A stretch of DNA of 64,000 nt from Gorsachius magnificus (lineage: Eukaryota > Chordata > Aves > Pelecaniformes > Ardeidae), in assembly GCA_034008185.1 (NCBI GenBank), contig CM067084.1, positions 14,279,385-14,343,384 of the forward strand, written 5' to 3'. Positions 13,903 to 28,600 of the stretch are shown here, in pieces. A model generated the notes under the pieces. The model was not told the DNA's origin. It made no database searches and worked only from the letters and a program-made list of their open reading frames with translations. The stretch's first letter is position 1, and each line of letters opens with the position of its first letter. Both the position numbers and the translations under genes were made by a program.

Positions 13903-16856
13903 TTGCTGGGAACCCTGATAGGATGCAGTGCCAAGCAGACCTCTGCTAAGGGCACGCCAATCCCATCCGTGGTGATGTTCACCCCTCTAGGTTCAGCAGT
14001 ATTCTAATAGGGTCTTGCTCACAAAACAAATTCATCACTCACAGGAATGAAGCCTGGGAGGGAGACTTAGCTTTGAAGAGTCCCTTAGACAATGTGCTCT
14101 AATATTATTGTCTCTTTAATAAAGCTGAAGTTTCTGAACAGTTGCACATAATATTTCAAGTGGGCAGGACAATACACTATGCATACTCATGATTAAATAC
14201 ACACTGCCTACAAGTACATTGACTAATTATGCATTGACTATGCACACACTGATCAATTACATGCAAAGGCATACACCTGGATTAGCCATTATGTGGATTG
14301 GTAAACTGCACGTACAATAGGCTTCAAGAGAGGCATGTGGATACTATAGTTGCCTTCATGGATTTCCTCAAAAGGGAAAAGATTTATGAAATAGCTATAT
14401 TTGATGAATTAAGCATTATGTGTTACCCTGGTTGTCCTCTTTGTTGCTGTTTTTCTTTTGTCCTTATCAATGTTATCGAAACCAACTGACTCATGTTTGT
14501 ACATTGGAAACAATCCATTGCACACTAGGAACCCGGGTTTAGTATTACAAAGCTTACGGATAGAGAGGTTTCAGCTCATTTTTCTCTCTTCTTCCTTTAA
14601 TATGGTATCACCTCCTGTTAGTAACTGATTTGTTGTTACAAAGGAAGAAAATCAGCTCATTATGACCAGAAAGCTTAGATTGATTTTCTGCATTTCTCAA
14701 GCTATGTTTCAGTAACACCCCATTTAAATTTGCCACTGGTCCCTGCTACTGCCAGTCTAGTCATGGAAGAACAGTTTTTCTTACCCACATCATCAGAAGC
14801 AAGAACAGAAGCATGTTTCCCAGCATAATAACAATGTTGTGTAGGCTTTGAGGGTCTGGCAACAAAAGTCAGGATCCTGTAGAGATCCTGATCCATAAAA
14901 TGTCCATCGCAGCAAAGACAGGCATAAATGGTTCAAGCAAAAATCCAGGCAAACTTCTCAGCAAAGAGGCTAAAAAATAGGAGCAATAGAATTTGGAGGA
15001 AGAAAAGGGTTCAGAAGAAACATCAAGAAATTATACTTACTCATGCCTAAAAATTATTTATGCCTTACTCATGCCTAAAATACTGAAGCACCTTTGTAAA
15101 TAGGCATGTAGTACACCGTGAACTCATACCTTCAGTCAGTTCATTTGTGCAAAATGATTGAGACCTTCAGGTGAAAAGTTTGGCATACGTACAACACACA
15201 CATGGGCTTGATCTTGGTTTAAGTGTATACAATTTTACACTTTATCATACCCGTTCCTGGCTATTGCTTTTAGTCTTACAGAACCATTGACTTCTTCCTT
15301 CTTTCTGTTTTCCTTATTTTCTTTTTAACTTTAGTTGAGTGTAGGGGATAATAAAACAGATAGGGAAATAAGTGAAATACGGATATCTGAAGCAGTGCAA
15401 GCTGGCTATGCTTCAGCAGCTGAACTGTAATTTGTTGGAACTCCTGCCAATTTTCATGCAAGGGTATGGAGAAAGCATGTTTCCTTGCCGATTAAGGAAT
15501 GTTTCACATGAACCAGATTAACTGTTTATAACACAAAGCAACCAGCATCAGTAACACTTGGGAACATTTTGTTTCTAATGCTTCTTGAAGGAAAATTGGT
15601 TGAGCTTCAGTTGTGGTGAAGTCTATAAGCAGAGCTTTTACAGATGCTTTCTGTCAGTCACAGCTTCAGGAATGCAGCTATATATTTTGGAAATGAACAA
15701 CAACAAAAAATTTGTGCATCTGTAATAGGATTCTTATGCATCTCTGACCATTTGGCTCTGATGAAGCAACATTTGGAAAACATTAGGGAAATTACTTTGG
15801 GAAAAAGCTCCCTCCTTGGTAGTCTTAATTTTCAAAGGGCACAAAAGAGACTCAGAGACTGCCAGAATCTGCTATCTTCAGTATCTGTGTTGCTCTCATA
15901 CACCTTAGACTGCTGTTGGTTTTTGAAGGTTACCTTAAAATGAGGACTCCTTTGGGGGAAAATATTCAAATACCTCAGAGCTTTAAGCAAACACACTGCA
16001 GGGCATCCCTTGGAATAGTCAGCACTAACTGAAAGGAGATTGCAGTTAGAATGAATATTTTCTTGATATTATCTTGCTGAATAGCAAGATAAATGCTGTC
16101 CTAATGTCCTAATTTTAATACTCCAGTTTTGAAAGCCAGGTCCCATGCCAATTTTTACTTGGAATGAGATTAAGGAGAATAAGATTTCTAGGGCTCAAAA
16201 GCTAGGACTGCTGTTGCTATGAGTCAATGAATGTTATTATTGGGGTTTTTTTGTCTGTTGTTTTTCATGTGATGATTTCCCCTTTTAGGGATGACTTCTC
16301 ACTGAGACATTGAACCAGTTCTGACACCTACATTATTGCCAAATTGTGAAGATGGTTAAGGACATGGTACACTGACCATGAAAGGGGAAGGGCTATTTCA
16401 CTAAGCAGGAAAAATTTTCAAGAAAATATTCTTAGACTGTTTCCACTCTCTTTGAGATTGCATTAGTGGTCACTCTATTGGTCTTTAAAAAACATTAAAA
16501 TATTGGTACTAATCTAAGATCTTTAGAATACAGCAGATTTCCAGTAGAAATGAAAATTTTCTCCCATAATATCAGAATTTTTCTTCTCTAGCTTATTCTT
16601 CAGACAACAAGCAAACAAGTTATATTGCACTAACTGGAAAAGAAGAAATCCAAATATCCTAATTCTGCACCTTGAAAAAAATGTAAGCCAAAAGAGCGTG
16701 TTGTTACTTTACTTAATAACTCCTCAAACTTCATACTGTGGCAGAGTTTATCAACAAAATGCAATACAACAGTAACAGTTGCAAGACAGCAACTCATAGT
16801 TCAGGAAAAATCAGAAAGATAAGTCCATTTGCTTCAGACCACCAGAAAGTCTTTGT

Positions 16857-16895
16857 GTTTTTTTTTTTGTTTTTTTTTTTTTTTTTTTTTTTTTT
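16857..16895 (+). repeat. Poly-T tract
   Basis: A 39-base T run with a single G. It could be the poly-A tail of an unrecognised minus-strand retro-insertion, but no such body is recognisable beside it. Confidence 0.85.
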
Positions 16896-17017
16896 AAGAG
16901 CCTGGTGACAGTAGAGCACCTGATATATTTGATTTGTAAGAGACAAAGCTCTCATGTTGTGATAGTAAATTCTTCATTACTAAAATGAATTTGCCCCAAA
17001 CCCATTAAAATCCATGG

Positions 17018-17052
17018 AAAGAAAGAAAAAAAAAAAAAAAAAGGAAAAAAAA
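17018..17052 (+). repeat. A-rich tract
   Basis: A run of A with a few G, 120 bp after the poly-T tract at 16857-16895. No recognisable element lies between the two. Confidence 0.8.
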
Positions 17053-18282
17053 GACAGGCATTTGATTGATTGGGTGGAATGGTATGCATCTAACTATTAA
17101 CCACTTGCCAAGCAATTTTGCTACTGTTAATGATTTCAGAGGCATATTATGATGACTAGTCTCGGCCTCATACCATCTGCAAGGCAGCCTGGACACTTAA
17201 CTTCCATTCTGGCCTGTACAGCATAAAACAACAGATTACACATCAAATTGTGTAATTACATGTCAAGAGCATTGTGCAAACCTACTGTAACACTGGTTTC
17301 TTGGAGGACATTAGAGAATGGTGTTTGATTCTGCAGATTCACTGAAATCAGCTGGGCTGATAACACTAGCCAGGGATCTGGCTGTATGCATGAAGAACAC
17401 ATCTGTCTGACCTCAGGGAGGGCAGATCTCTCCTCAATCACTCTCACAAGACTAAAGTTTGTATTATAGTTCTAATAATAGAAGTAAAAGAGAAGATATC
17501 ACTAGTAGATAATAACATTTCTGTTCACATATTGGGTCAAGTTAATTTCTGAGCTAATTCTAGCTGGAGTTGTTCAGACTACAACAGGCATTAATTTAAT
17601 CCATTAGATTTACCCATTGCCTTCTATCTTGGGACATCCTTATATTCTGGCTGACCAGCATGAGATGTAATACACACTGTTACAAAAACAGCTGCTAGTA
17701 ACAGTGACTGTAGTGAAGTGAAAACGCATGCTAACTGAATGCCAATGCACACAGGGAAATATGCTGGCAATTGCAGCAAATAAAACAACACAGTAACCGT
17801 GCTATTGTCATACTGCAATGTCTGTCACAACACAGAGCATAAAGAACAACCGGAAATCTAACGGAAAATTAAAGATGCCGCCCCTGCAGAAGAAATCTAC
17901 CGAACAATCCACCTAGCTCCATAAAAACCATTTTATGTCAAAAGCACACAGAAATATCTGGGAAGTACCACCATGCACCTCATGTCACCATTTTTCTCAT
18001 ACGCATTGAGAAAAAACACGCATAAAGCTCATTTCATCCATCTGAAGAGAGCTCAGTGAGAACTCTGCTCTGAAGTATGGATGAGCCTTTGAGCAAGTCA
18101 TTTGTGTACTACAGAGAAACTTGCCATGAGGCAGAAGGATAAACTGGCACTAAAATGTATCTCTGATTGTCATATTCTACCCTAAACTGAAACTTTAACA
18201 AACAATTCTGAAAGAACTACAACCTATGCTAGAAAAACATCGTATTGTGAAAGAACTTTGCCTACAAACCTCTCTGCTAGCC

Positions 18283-18411
18283 TTTAAATAAAGCTTAGAA
18301 ACTTGGCTGACCTGATCACCTAGACCTGTGAAATGACCTAAAGGAAATTTGCTGCTGGTGATCAGGTCAGCCAAGTTTCTGAGCTTTGTTTATAAATTTC
18401 CTTCAGGTCAT
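18283..18411. repeat. Two interlocked inverted repeats (A-B-A'-B')
   Basis: Arm A (18283-18320) contains AGAAACTTGGCTGACCTGATCACC. Its exact complement lies in A' (18357-18393), with one further mismatch just outside. In the loop, B (18333-18350, ATGACCTAAAGGAAATTT) is complementary in 17 of 18 bases to B' (18394-18411), which lies outside the first hairpin. The A/A' hairpin and the B/B' hairpin cannot both form as simple nested stems, so the order is that of a pseudoknot. Confidence 0.9.
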
Positions 18412-21400
18412 ATGGTGCTGAAGCTTCCAAACTATTAGTGTCATTTTTGTAACTCTACTAAGGTTTATAGAGGTAGCTACAGACTACTGGGTTGTTCTCA
18501 TAAATGCTACCAGCATTTGCTAGTACTGATTGCCAGAAAGAGTAGCAACACAGAGCTCTGGAGACAGGGCACAAGAGTGGAAAAGCAAGAAGAACAAAGG
18601 GTTCTTATTATCTGCTTCAAGAATTTGTAAAATACGTAAATTCAGAACAGCTGGAGATGTAATATCTGCCCTCAGAACATCTTTGGTACCTGAAAATGAA
18701 GATCAGCTTTTTCCATTAAAAAAAAAATATCCAACATGTTATATTTCAGTCTTGTTTTGAAAGCGCAGACATTTAATCTCTGTTGATCTACTCTGCTAAC
18801 CCTTTCCTTTTGGGCATTTGTTCAGCACTTGCACTCAGGTACAAAAGTGCTTATTACATTCTAACACATTTCTAGTACTTGTGTTAAAGTGGGGTTTTTT
18901 TTCAAATGTACCAGTACCTCTTGTGCTTTTAATCAGAGACATTTGCATGGCATGACCCACTTAGATCTGCAGTTAATACTGTAAAGTATTTTATTTGTTC
19001 AGTTCTCTGGGGTAAGCAGTTACAGAATGGCAAGGCCACCTATACAACAAAACGCTTGCCAAGGATACTGAAGAATCACTATTTCAAGACACTTAAGCTG
19101 GGCTAAAGAAAGCAATAGTAAACACGCAGCATGAAACTGCCCAGCACTGGCTGAAAAAGTAAACATTTCCATCTGTACTCTCCCTGACACTTGGATTATT
19201 GCTAAAGCTTAAATTCAGAGACTCAGACTTAGTGATCTGTCTACACAGGCTGCATTTCTGACGCACATCATCTCAAACCTTGCCAAGGGAATGCCATCTA
19301 AGGCTAAATACCTCCTAGATGTCTTTAAGATTTGTATGAACAGTAAAACAGTGAAAGAGTGAAGTATCTTCCAAAAAGCATTCCAGTTCACTTGTTGAGA
19401 CTGACTAGAAATAGCCAGAACCATATCATATCAGGTTAGTCATTCCAAAGCCTATTCCCAGAAACATTGTGCCTTGATTGCAAGACACTGTTCAGCTTTG
19501 TCAGATCTTGGCCAACTTAATACATTCACGAAAATCTGTCAGCAGGAGAAAGTAAATGCAGTACAAGTACTCTAATGTACCCTCACAGAGCTTCAATGCC
19601 ATACACTGCTGTGCTTTCTTACCATCAGTCACTTTGGTGACACAGTCCTCCTGAAAAGCTGCTTCTGGCCAGCACAGGATTTCTATAAACATGTCCAATG
19701 CAACGTAGAACAAAGATGAGACAATGGATGGCTTCTTGGTGCACAAAGGAAATCTGATTCTGTGATAAGAGCTTCAAACAGAGAAGGAAAAAGCTAAGAC
19801 AAGGGGCATTCAACTGTATCCCCAGCAAGTTATTATAGATTGACTATCTAACATTATTGATTTACATGTGCAAACTTAAAAGAGACTTGTTAGTAAGTAA
19901 GTATTTTGTTTTGCAATAAAATCAAAGACTGCTATTAGTCAATTAAGCAACTAAGTCTATGATATAGTCTATTTAAACAGACTGTGATTACAAAACCAGA
20001 GGAACAACTGGTTTTGATCTAATCAAAGTAAACAAATAACCCTTTCTAAACACCCGGAAAGCGGTATTGAAGCCTGGACAAACAGGTTAAGAATAGATCA
20101 CCTTTAAAACTGATTGGCTAACAACCATGTTTGTACATCCATGTACCTGTAGTAATTTCAGCAAGTATTTCCAAGAGTAGTGAAATTGTTAAACATATTT
20201 CCGCTTTACTCCCATAGCTTTTTTCCCCCCCTTCTTTTTAAAGATGAAAATACAGGAGAAAAGTTTTCAAATGGCTAAATATTTCCTGTGAAACAGGACA
20301 GATTACAAAGAGTCTTCCAGAGAGTTTTTTAGAGAAGAGCTAAAAGTGGGTCAATATTCATACTTTTCTGAAAACCTGATTTTCTGAAAAACCTGTAGAA
20401 CAATTACCTTATATAAAGGGACAGCATAAAGCAGGCTGGAATTGGACAGAAATCATGAAAGAGAAAAATATTGATCATCAAGACTTTGGTGAGTGCTTGA
20501 CAGCTATCACTCAAAACCATTACTTTAGAATCCACTTTGAGAAAGCAGAAGGAATATTTTCTATAGGAAGCTTATTCAGAAGAAGCAACATATTTCGTTT
20601 GCATTGTTAAAAACCCATCCAGGGACTCCTACATGAAGGCCGCATTGCAAAGAACTGCTTGGGGCACTAATCTCCACCAGTAGCAGATCTATGCTTGCTA
20701 ATGAATAGAAATATCAGAAAGCACAGAAGTTACTAAGCTAGATATGGGTCGCAGCAGGAAAGGAAGTCAAAACTTGCTGAGAAATCTGTGCTACCATTAT
20801 CCTGCCTCAAATCAGCAGTGTGGCAGGTGGTCATGGAGTGTCATTGCATAGAAATTTAGAATTCTAGTCAGCTGGAAAGACTATGGAAAAAAAATCAAGA
20901 CAGTGTTGTAACTAGAAATAACAAGCAGCTTATAGTGACAGACATTTCTGTGACTGGATTTAGACAGAAGAGTTCTTCTAATTTTACATGTTATCAAAAA
21001 GTACATAAAGATATTGCTACAAACCTAGAAAAGAAAAAAAAAAAAAGAAATAAACACCTCCTATGGTTGCCTTCAGTAAATGTTGTACAAGAAGAAAATT
21101 CTCTTAGGATGTCCAAGGAAATAAGGAATATTAAGCAAAAGGGAAAATAGGGCTTCCTATCGGGATCATTGGAGACAGTGGGAAAGAAAAAAATGATTAG
21201 TATTAAAACGGGGTATTTGGAATCAAGTTCTGAGCTGGGAATCACAGAGAGTGATCTAAGCAATAATTTTGGTTTTTAATATACAGAGATGTTTTAAATG
21301 CTTTCAAATACTTGCCATTAAGCTTTTTCTTTTCTTCCCCCCCCATCTTTTTTCTTTCTTATTCAAACAATAAGATATATTTCCTAAAATCTTTTCAGCC

Positions 21401-24400
21401 ACCTAGCTGCATATTGCCCACATTTGTCTCCATATGTCTCATCGCTCTGGCTTCGTAGCATATGGCTTTACAACAGTTTCAAAGGTAGCAGAAACAGGTG
21501 TTGTGAACAACCTCAGATAGTTAAAGGAACAGGAAAGAACGTTCATTTAAAAAATTCTCAAAACACCTCAAAGAACAATAGCAGTAAGTGCAGTGATCAA
21601 AGCACTGTAGTTAATGTCACTTTTCCCTGCTGAATCCAAAAATTAACGTTACTATTTCTGCACTGGGAAGTTCCAGAATTATTGGTTTTGAAGTACCTTT
21701 TTTTTAAAAAAAGAAAATCTAAGTGAGCCAATCTGAATCTCTAGCAAATAGCTTTATAACTGAAGATAGGAGAGACAAAACAGCAAAACATAAAAAGGCC
21801 CCAAACACAAACCAAGGACTCAGTAAGTCAATGGAAGCAGGCTGCTGGAGATGGACAGGCAACATCCACAATTTTATTCATTATCAAGTTAACTTCTCTT
21901 TTTTAAAGAAGGTTACAGCTCCCAGGTTCAGCCTTCTTGGGACACCATAGAAGAAAACACCTGGATTAATTCAGTGGTTTGCATACATCACAGAACAGGT
22001 TTCACTTCCCTGGAAGTTGAGAAACTTCCCTTACCACACAGAAAAGTACAACTGAAATTTTAAAAGAACCTACAAACCTTAGCATTTTTGTTGTATCTCT
22101 ACTCTTGTTTCTAAGTTTTTCCTCTGAACTATGAATTGTCAGCATCTTTCCTTGAGCTTTGTTGTCAGTGCAATACTGTCCTAAACAATCTGACTTAATT
22201 TTCTCCCTACCGCTTTTGTATTTATGAAGCTAGATCCAAGAAAAGGTTAAGATGAACAAAAATGACACAGCAGTGTAAGAGTTTATGCCCAAAGCTGTAA
22301 TTAATACATCCCCCATTCTTTCCACCTGAAGGCATGTTGCTGCTAACCACTATTTTAAACACTAAACTTCATACATCCCTCTTTTCTTGACTAGACTTTA
22401 AATTTCTCCAGGCCTTTGCAATTAGATTTGTGGACATACACCAAATTGCCATTCCTAATTCACTATCTGAGCCTATCTGGATTTCACAAACCAGATGGGA
22501 AGTCTCCACCTAGTAGATGTTCTCACAGCACATTCATACACCACAAACCCCAGGTCTCTGCAAGACACTGTGTTAACCTCATTCTTTTGAAATTGGGCAT
22601 CTGAGCTCAAACATGAGCCTCTGAGAAGCTCAGGTTTTCTTTGCTGTTCTTCCTCTGGCCAGTAGCAGACAGCCTATTTAAGCATGCTCTCTTTCTTCAG
22701 TCTGTGCCAAGAGCTGTAGGCAGCACAGGCATAGAATTCAGAGTAGCCTGTTGTATTTCAGGAAGACTTTATTTTCCTTCTTCAGGCAAGAGTCATAAAC
22801 AACACTGGATCCAGTTTACCAGTTAAAACATTTCATTAGGCTTATTGTGCCTGTCTCTGGTTGTACATATTATCTTCTAGAAAGGATACAGTAATGTAGG
22901 AACAGCCTGACAAGGAGAAGCGTCACCTTGATCTCAAAGCAGTCCAAAGCCACGGCATTAGGCAGAGTAAATCAGAGGCCTAGAAATTCAACCGAGCGCT
23001 CACACTGTACTCTACATCTGGAGCTACAGTATTAACAGGAATGCCAAACAACTAACCTTTAAAAGGAAAGAGCGACACTGGTTTTTATGGAAAGGAAGGA
23101 TGTAATTAACCAAACTCTGGAGGGCTCAAGGCTGTGGATTTGAACAGAGAGAGGTGCTGAGAAGAAGAATCCAAACGACCAAAAAGGCCAGAAGCTTAGA
23201 ATTCCCAGTTAGCACCTCAATTTACATTCACGTCTAAAACAGAAAAAAGTAAATTACATACATACATACAAAAAAAAAAATCCCTCTCATTTTCAGAGGT
23301 TATACAAACGTATACAGACTGACATACTTAATAAAGAATCAAAGAGAAGTTATTAGTTGAAAGTTAGGTAATACTGGACATCTGCACAGAATGCCCATAG
23401 GAATTTAGGTACATTCATTCCCCCCAGCTAGCACCAGAACTTTGAGGACAACCTTGCTATGTGGTCCCAACATAAGAAGAGTGTAGAAGAAATGATGCAT
23501 TAGTCACAGGGTGACTAAATGCTTTCACACAATTTCTTAATTTGTTTGATCCATTCAGCTGCAAGTTGGAAAGGTCTTGCAGCATCTAGTAAAATCCCTG
23601 CTAAGAAAGATTTTGGATAGGAACTTTTCTGACCATTTATTCTGCTATTTATACTTAGAAGAAGTCAAAAGGAGCAGGAAACACTTCTCTAGCTTGTGTT
23701 GGAAGAGCTGCCTTTGTAGTAGCAACAGAGGACTCTCATTACAGCAAACATGTTCATGGTCAGTGGCATTTCTCCATGTCAATATTCATTCAGAAGAGAG
23801 GGTAGGTGAGGGCCACATACAAGCTGTGCTTATGGGAAGGGCTGATGTAGCCCTGTATTTAGTTATATTCATTTCTAAATCCTAGATTTAAGCCATTTCC
23901 ACATCTGCAGTATTCCTCTTGGTAACCAAGGAAGTTCTCCGTGAGAGAGGCAGAGAATCCTACTTTTAGATGAGTAGTTAGAATGTCTCTACAGTGCACT
24001 GTATCATCAAGGGAGCAAAATAGATGCTGCGTTGCATGGTCCTCACTGTCCTTGGCTATCACATCATTAATTGGATTTTAGAGTCCTTAACACCTTGAAA
24101 TACCTGTTTTTCAGAGTGTCAATTCCCTTAATGAGTCTGTCTGAAAGAGAGCATACAATCTATGTCACCGCCAAATTACACTTTAAATACCCAGTTAAAT
24201 GATCTATTAAATAATGCTTCTGGGCATGCTCCACATTAAGGAACAGGAAGGGAAGGGGCACTACAATAAATTTCACAAAGACATATTGCCCAGGAAGGAT
24301 TTCCCACACGATACATTTGCTGTCCAGTCTTCTGTCTGCTTGCCTCCCCTGACTGCAGCTGTTTTACACTCCAGTGTTCTGTGGATTGAACCCCAACTAG

Positions 24401-25286
24401 ATAATGTTCATTTTTTTTGCTACAAACTGTGACAACTTCTGTAACTCTGTTTAGTGTCAGCTATGCTTCATGCACATTCTCATTTATTTTTGGTAATAAA
24501 AGAAAAAAAATCTATCTGAAAAGTTATTCTGAAAGCTGGGTAACAAATGCCAGAGGATTCCTAAAGCTGGACAAAAAAACATTTTACAATATACACAGGA
24601 CAGGGTTAGTGTCACCAGACACACAAGTGATCCATCCACATTTTGGTTTTGAAGTTCTGAGCAATAAAACTTGTTTGTAAAACTAGTGTGGTTCAAACTA
24701 TTCTATTTCTTGCTATTGAATTTAGACAAACTTAACAGATACGTATATATCAAACTGACATCATATTGCAGGAGTTTCTTCCCTGCCCGCTTTTTTACCA
24801 ATGCCCAATCCACCTTTCTTCCTTCCTGTCATTTGTAATCCTGAGATGACTTTATTTGCTTTTGAGCCGCACTGAGGATTATTATTATTGTTTTTATTAT
24901 TTAAATCTCATCCTAGCTCATATCTGCCTTCACCTTTCACAGCTACTCTTCATTTCAATGTGCCTAAAAGCACATTCATGTCTCCTGAACCCAGGAAAGG
25001 CTTCTGCAATCCCACCTGCCTCTTGAAGGCACTCAACTTTGCAAGATACCCACAGCACCTACAAGGACACTGAGAAATGGCTGCAGACTCCAAGGTATTC
25101 CTTGTGAGCCTTTGCTAGGGAATGCAGGAGCTAACTCTTTCCCATGTCTTAAAATTACCCCCTTTCTTTGGCAACGTACGCATCCCAGTTGATATGGTAA
25201 ATAGGGACAAGGCATGGATACTTTTTCCACACATCCCTCTGAGATGATGTGAAGCTTCTTGCTAGGTTGTTCATTTGCTAAACTGT

Positions 25287-25638
25287 TTAGTCTGGAGAAA
25301 AGGAGGCTGAGGAGAGACCTTATTGCCCTCTACGACTACCTGAAAGGAGGTTGCAGGGAGGTGAGGGTCGGTCTCTTTCCTCAGGTAGCAAGCGATAGGA
25401 AGAGAGGAAATGGCCTCAAGTTGCACCAGGAGAGGTTTAGGATTGGATATTAGGGAAAATTTCTTCAGTGAAAGGGTTGTCAAGGGAAGCAGTTGAGTCC
25501 CCATCCCTGGAAGTATTTAAAACACGTGTATATGTGGCACTTAGGGACATGGTTTAGTGGGACTTGGCAGTGTTGGATTAACGGTTGGACTCAATGATCT
25601 GAAAGGTCTTTTCAAACCTAAGTGATTCTATTCTATTT
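25287..25638 (+). mobile_element. CR1 LINE, 3' fragment, sense
   Basis: It begins with TCTGGAGAAAAGGAGGCTGA, then GGAGAGACCTTATTGCCCTC, and ends with GGTTGGACTCAATGATCTG, AAAGGTCTTTTCAAACCTAA and a GATTCTATTCTAT tail. This is the 3' UTR and terminal octamer-like repeat of avian CR1 elements. It is 5'-truncated, as nearly all CR1 copies are. The small open frames on it are remnants. Confidence 0.93.
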
Positions 25639-28600
25639 TAAATTACTATTGCCTACTATTTTTTCTGATCCTCTGTCTGGGATAGGTTTACATAAGTGAA
25701 GACATTTCAGTGTCAGACAATAGATTTTACTTTGTCCCTGTTTAAAACTTTTGTAGATGTATAATCTATAAACTAGTAGCAATAGACCATGTCAAGACCT
25801 GAAGTGGAACAAGCGATTGAAGACATGAGGGTAAATAAAACAGAGGCATTTACTTGCAACGGTTTATAGGATTAGACTAGCCAGTCTGTCATGCAATGTC
25901 CTACACCTTATTAAAAATCCCAGGCCCCAAATGTCCAAATATTTACATAGAAAGCTTTAATTGCTTCTGAAAGTACAGCACAGATACACCTAGGTCAGCA
26001 TTCACAAACCAAATATACGCTTACTTAGGGCCAAACTGGGCATTCATATAGTGAAATAGTTGTATTTTCTGTGCCTCTGGAATTATTGTACCAGGGACAT
26101 ACTGCATTTACCACCAGATGCAAAAGGAGGCTTTACCATAATTTTTAGAAGCATGAACATTTTAAAAATAATATACAGCATTTCACTTATCAAGACACCA
26201 CAGCTGAAAATCACTCGGTGCTTCAGTGATAAAATTTAAAAGCTTAACTTTTTTTATGACAGAGAACAGATCATGTCACCAAAAAGAAAAAGTAAACTCT
26301 CATTAGCAGGAAAAGCATAGAGAACAAATAGTGAACAAATAGGACCAACCATGAACAAAACGGGACCCCTGTTTAAGACCTGATGTGAATGACTGTGACA
26401 GCTTGCAGAGCTGCCTGAAGGAGACAAGCTGTGTGAGAGATCTCTGGAGGACGTGAGGGCATCCCTGGGGAAGGGGGACCTGTGCCCTCCCTCTGCTCTC
26501 ACATTCCCCACGTGCTTCTGGTCAGCAGACAGCAGGCAGGTGGAATTCTGGGCTAATAGACCTCTGGTTTGACTGAATGTGGGCTTTCTATCTCCTTCCC
26601 TTTCAGAAACTTTGACTGACATGCTAGGGTCCATGCTGGCAGAAAACAGGCGCAGAGCGACTGTTCTCAAGATGGGGGAATAAAGAGTGAGGGCACTACA
26701 GTCCAGACAGGTAGTCTCCTATTCTTGAAAACCTACCAGAATAAATGCTTGGAGGAAATGGGAATCGGAGGAGGCAGAAGCCCACAAATTTTGTTATGGA
26801 CAAATTCTGACAAATTATTCTTCCATTTGTGACAGGATAGCAAGTCTAAATGTTAGAGGAGAAGCAGTGGCTGTCACGTCATCTTGACTTCAGGAAGATT
26901 TCTGACATGCTGTTATGTGAAATTAATATAAGCAAGCAAGGAATCTGCCAGCATGAGGGGGCACAACCTGTTGGAAAGGTTGATTCAGGAGTGCTGCTTA
27001 CAGAGGAACTAGTGCAATTGAAAGAAAGGGATACGGATAGGTCATCCAGTATTATTCAAGCACCTTCACTTGTGATGCAGCTATCAAATGAAAGCTCTGC
27101 TGACAAAATCTCAGACAGTAATAAACAGAAGGAATGAAATGTTTTTGGAAGAGAAAAGGAGACTGCAAAATAATCTTGAAAAACTGGAGAGGTGGCCCAA
27201 ACTGCAACACATCAATACTGAGAGCAAAAGGTAAATAGTCAGCTGCTTGAAAATGGCATGGGGGTAACCAGCCATGGCACACCTTCTAGAGAAGGCAGCC
27301 AGCCGCAATCAGCCACGTGCTGGCAGAGGCATGCCAAGGAAAAGAAAAAAGGGGACGAAGAGAAGCCAAGACAGGAAAAAAATCTGCTGCTCAGCCAGAG
27401 GCTGGAGGACAGTTGAGAAATCACAAACAGCACCAAGAGATTCTGAACAGCTCATAAAAATACCCAAGGCATAAAAATACCCACATTTTCCAATTAACTC
27501 AGTCACTAGGTCAGACAGAACCGATGTTTTAAATACATCTCCTTCCCTGCCTACTCATGCAGGAACATCACTCCTGGTCCTGAGCTAGAGCACATAGTGC
27601 TCACTTTCCTGTGGTCCTTTAAAAGTTCTTTTTGCCCACCTCTAAGACCTGGGTCTCTGCTTTGTGTTTCCTCATTCCCTCAGTTTCCCTGCATTTGCTA
27701 CAGGATACTACCTTTCCTGTGCAAGTCTCTTGCATGCCACAGTCTGCCACATCCCTGTGAAGTCCTTCAGCACACTGGAGTTTCTCAAGAGCACTTAAAA
27801 TATCCAGTAGGTGTGGTTTAGGCACACATGCTCACACCTTGGGTCAGAAGGATGGACTAAACAATGTCACAAAACATTTACAACTCAATTTTTTTATCTG
27901 TTTTAAAACAGATAGCTCTAAAACTGTATTATATACAACTGAACAGCATTCCATATACATCAGAAAGATCAGTGATAAGCAAAATATTAAAAGAAGGTGC
28001 AATCACAGACGAAAGGCTCATTTAATCTGAAGGGCCAATATCCTTATTTGGAGATGAGATGGGAAGGAGAGAAAGTAAATAATGGAGTCCTTGATAAAAG
28101 CTCAGATCCTAACAAACACTTCTAGACAGACACTACCTGAATATCCAGCATTACTTCTTGAAGTACTATTTGCTTGGCACAGGAGGGTTTCTGCTCCTGA
28201 TCAATGTTTATGGAGACTAAAATTGCCCCCTTACGGTAGTAGTGCTCATCTTCAAAGCGGGTAGTATGGGTCAACATGACCATGAAATCTAAATTTTGAT
28301 TTGGAAGGGAAAAAGGATAGGTGACGACTAGTGTTATAAGAGCAGAGCTTCCTATTTAATGTGAGCAGATCTTCAGCAACCATGGGGGGGAGCGGCAGGG
28401 GGAAAGAGAAATGCCCAAGCAAACAGAAATCACAATGTGAATGACCAATGGAAACCAGCTCTTCATCTTCTCAGGTGAGGAGGCAGTTATTTCTAAATTA
28501 TCAGATGAAATATGTTAATATTTCTAGTACTTTTAAACCCTCAAGTTACACTCCCTTTCCCTCAGCAATCACACAGTGGCCATTTACACTCCCTAGGTAA

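Larger units (their letters stand above)
10240..25286. other. Intergenic sequence between the first LTR and the CR1
   Basis: No gene seen. Apart from the tandem duplication at 13.8 kb, the interlocked inverted repeats at 18.3 kb and the homopolymer tracts near 12.9, 16.9 and 17.0 kb, I see only unique AT-rich sequence. Confidence 0.6.

Noticed and set aside
16857..17052. Poly-T and poly-A tracts 120 bp apart, considered as a retro-inserted element
   Set aside because: No recognisable body or target duplication between or beside them.
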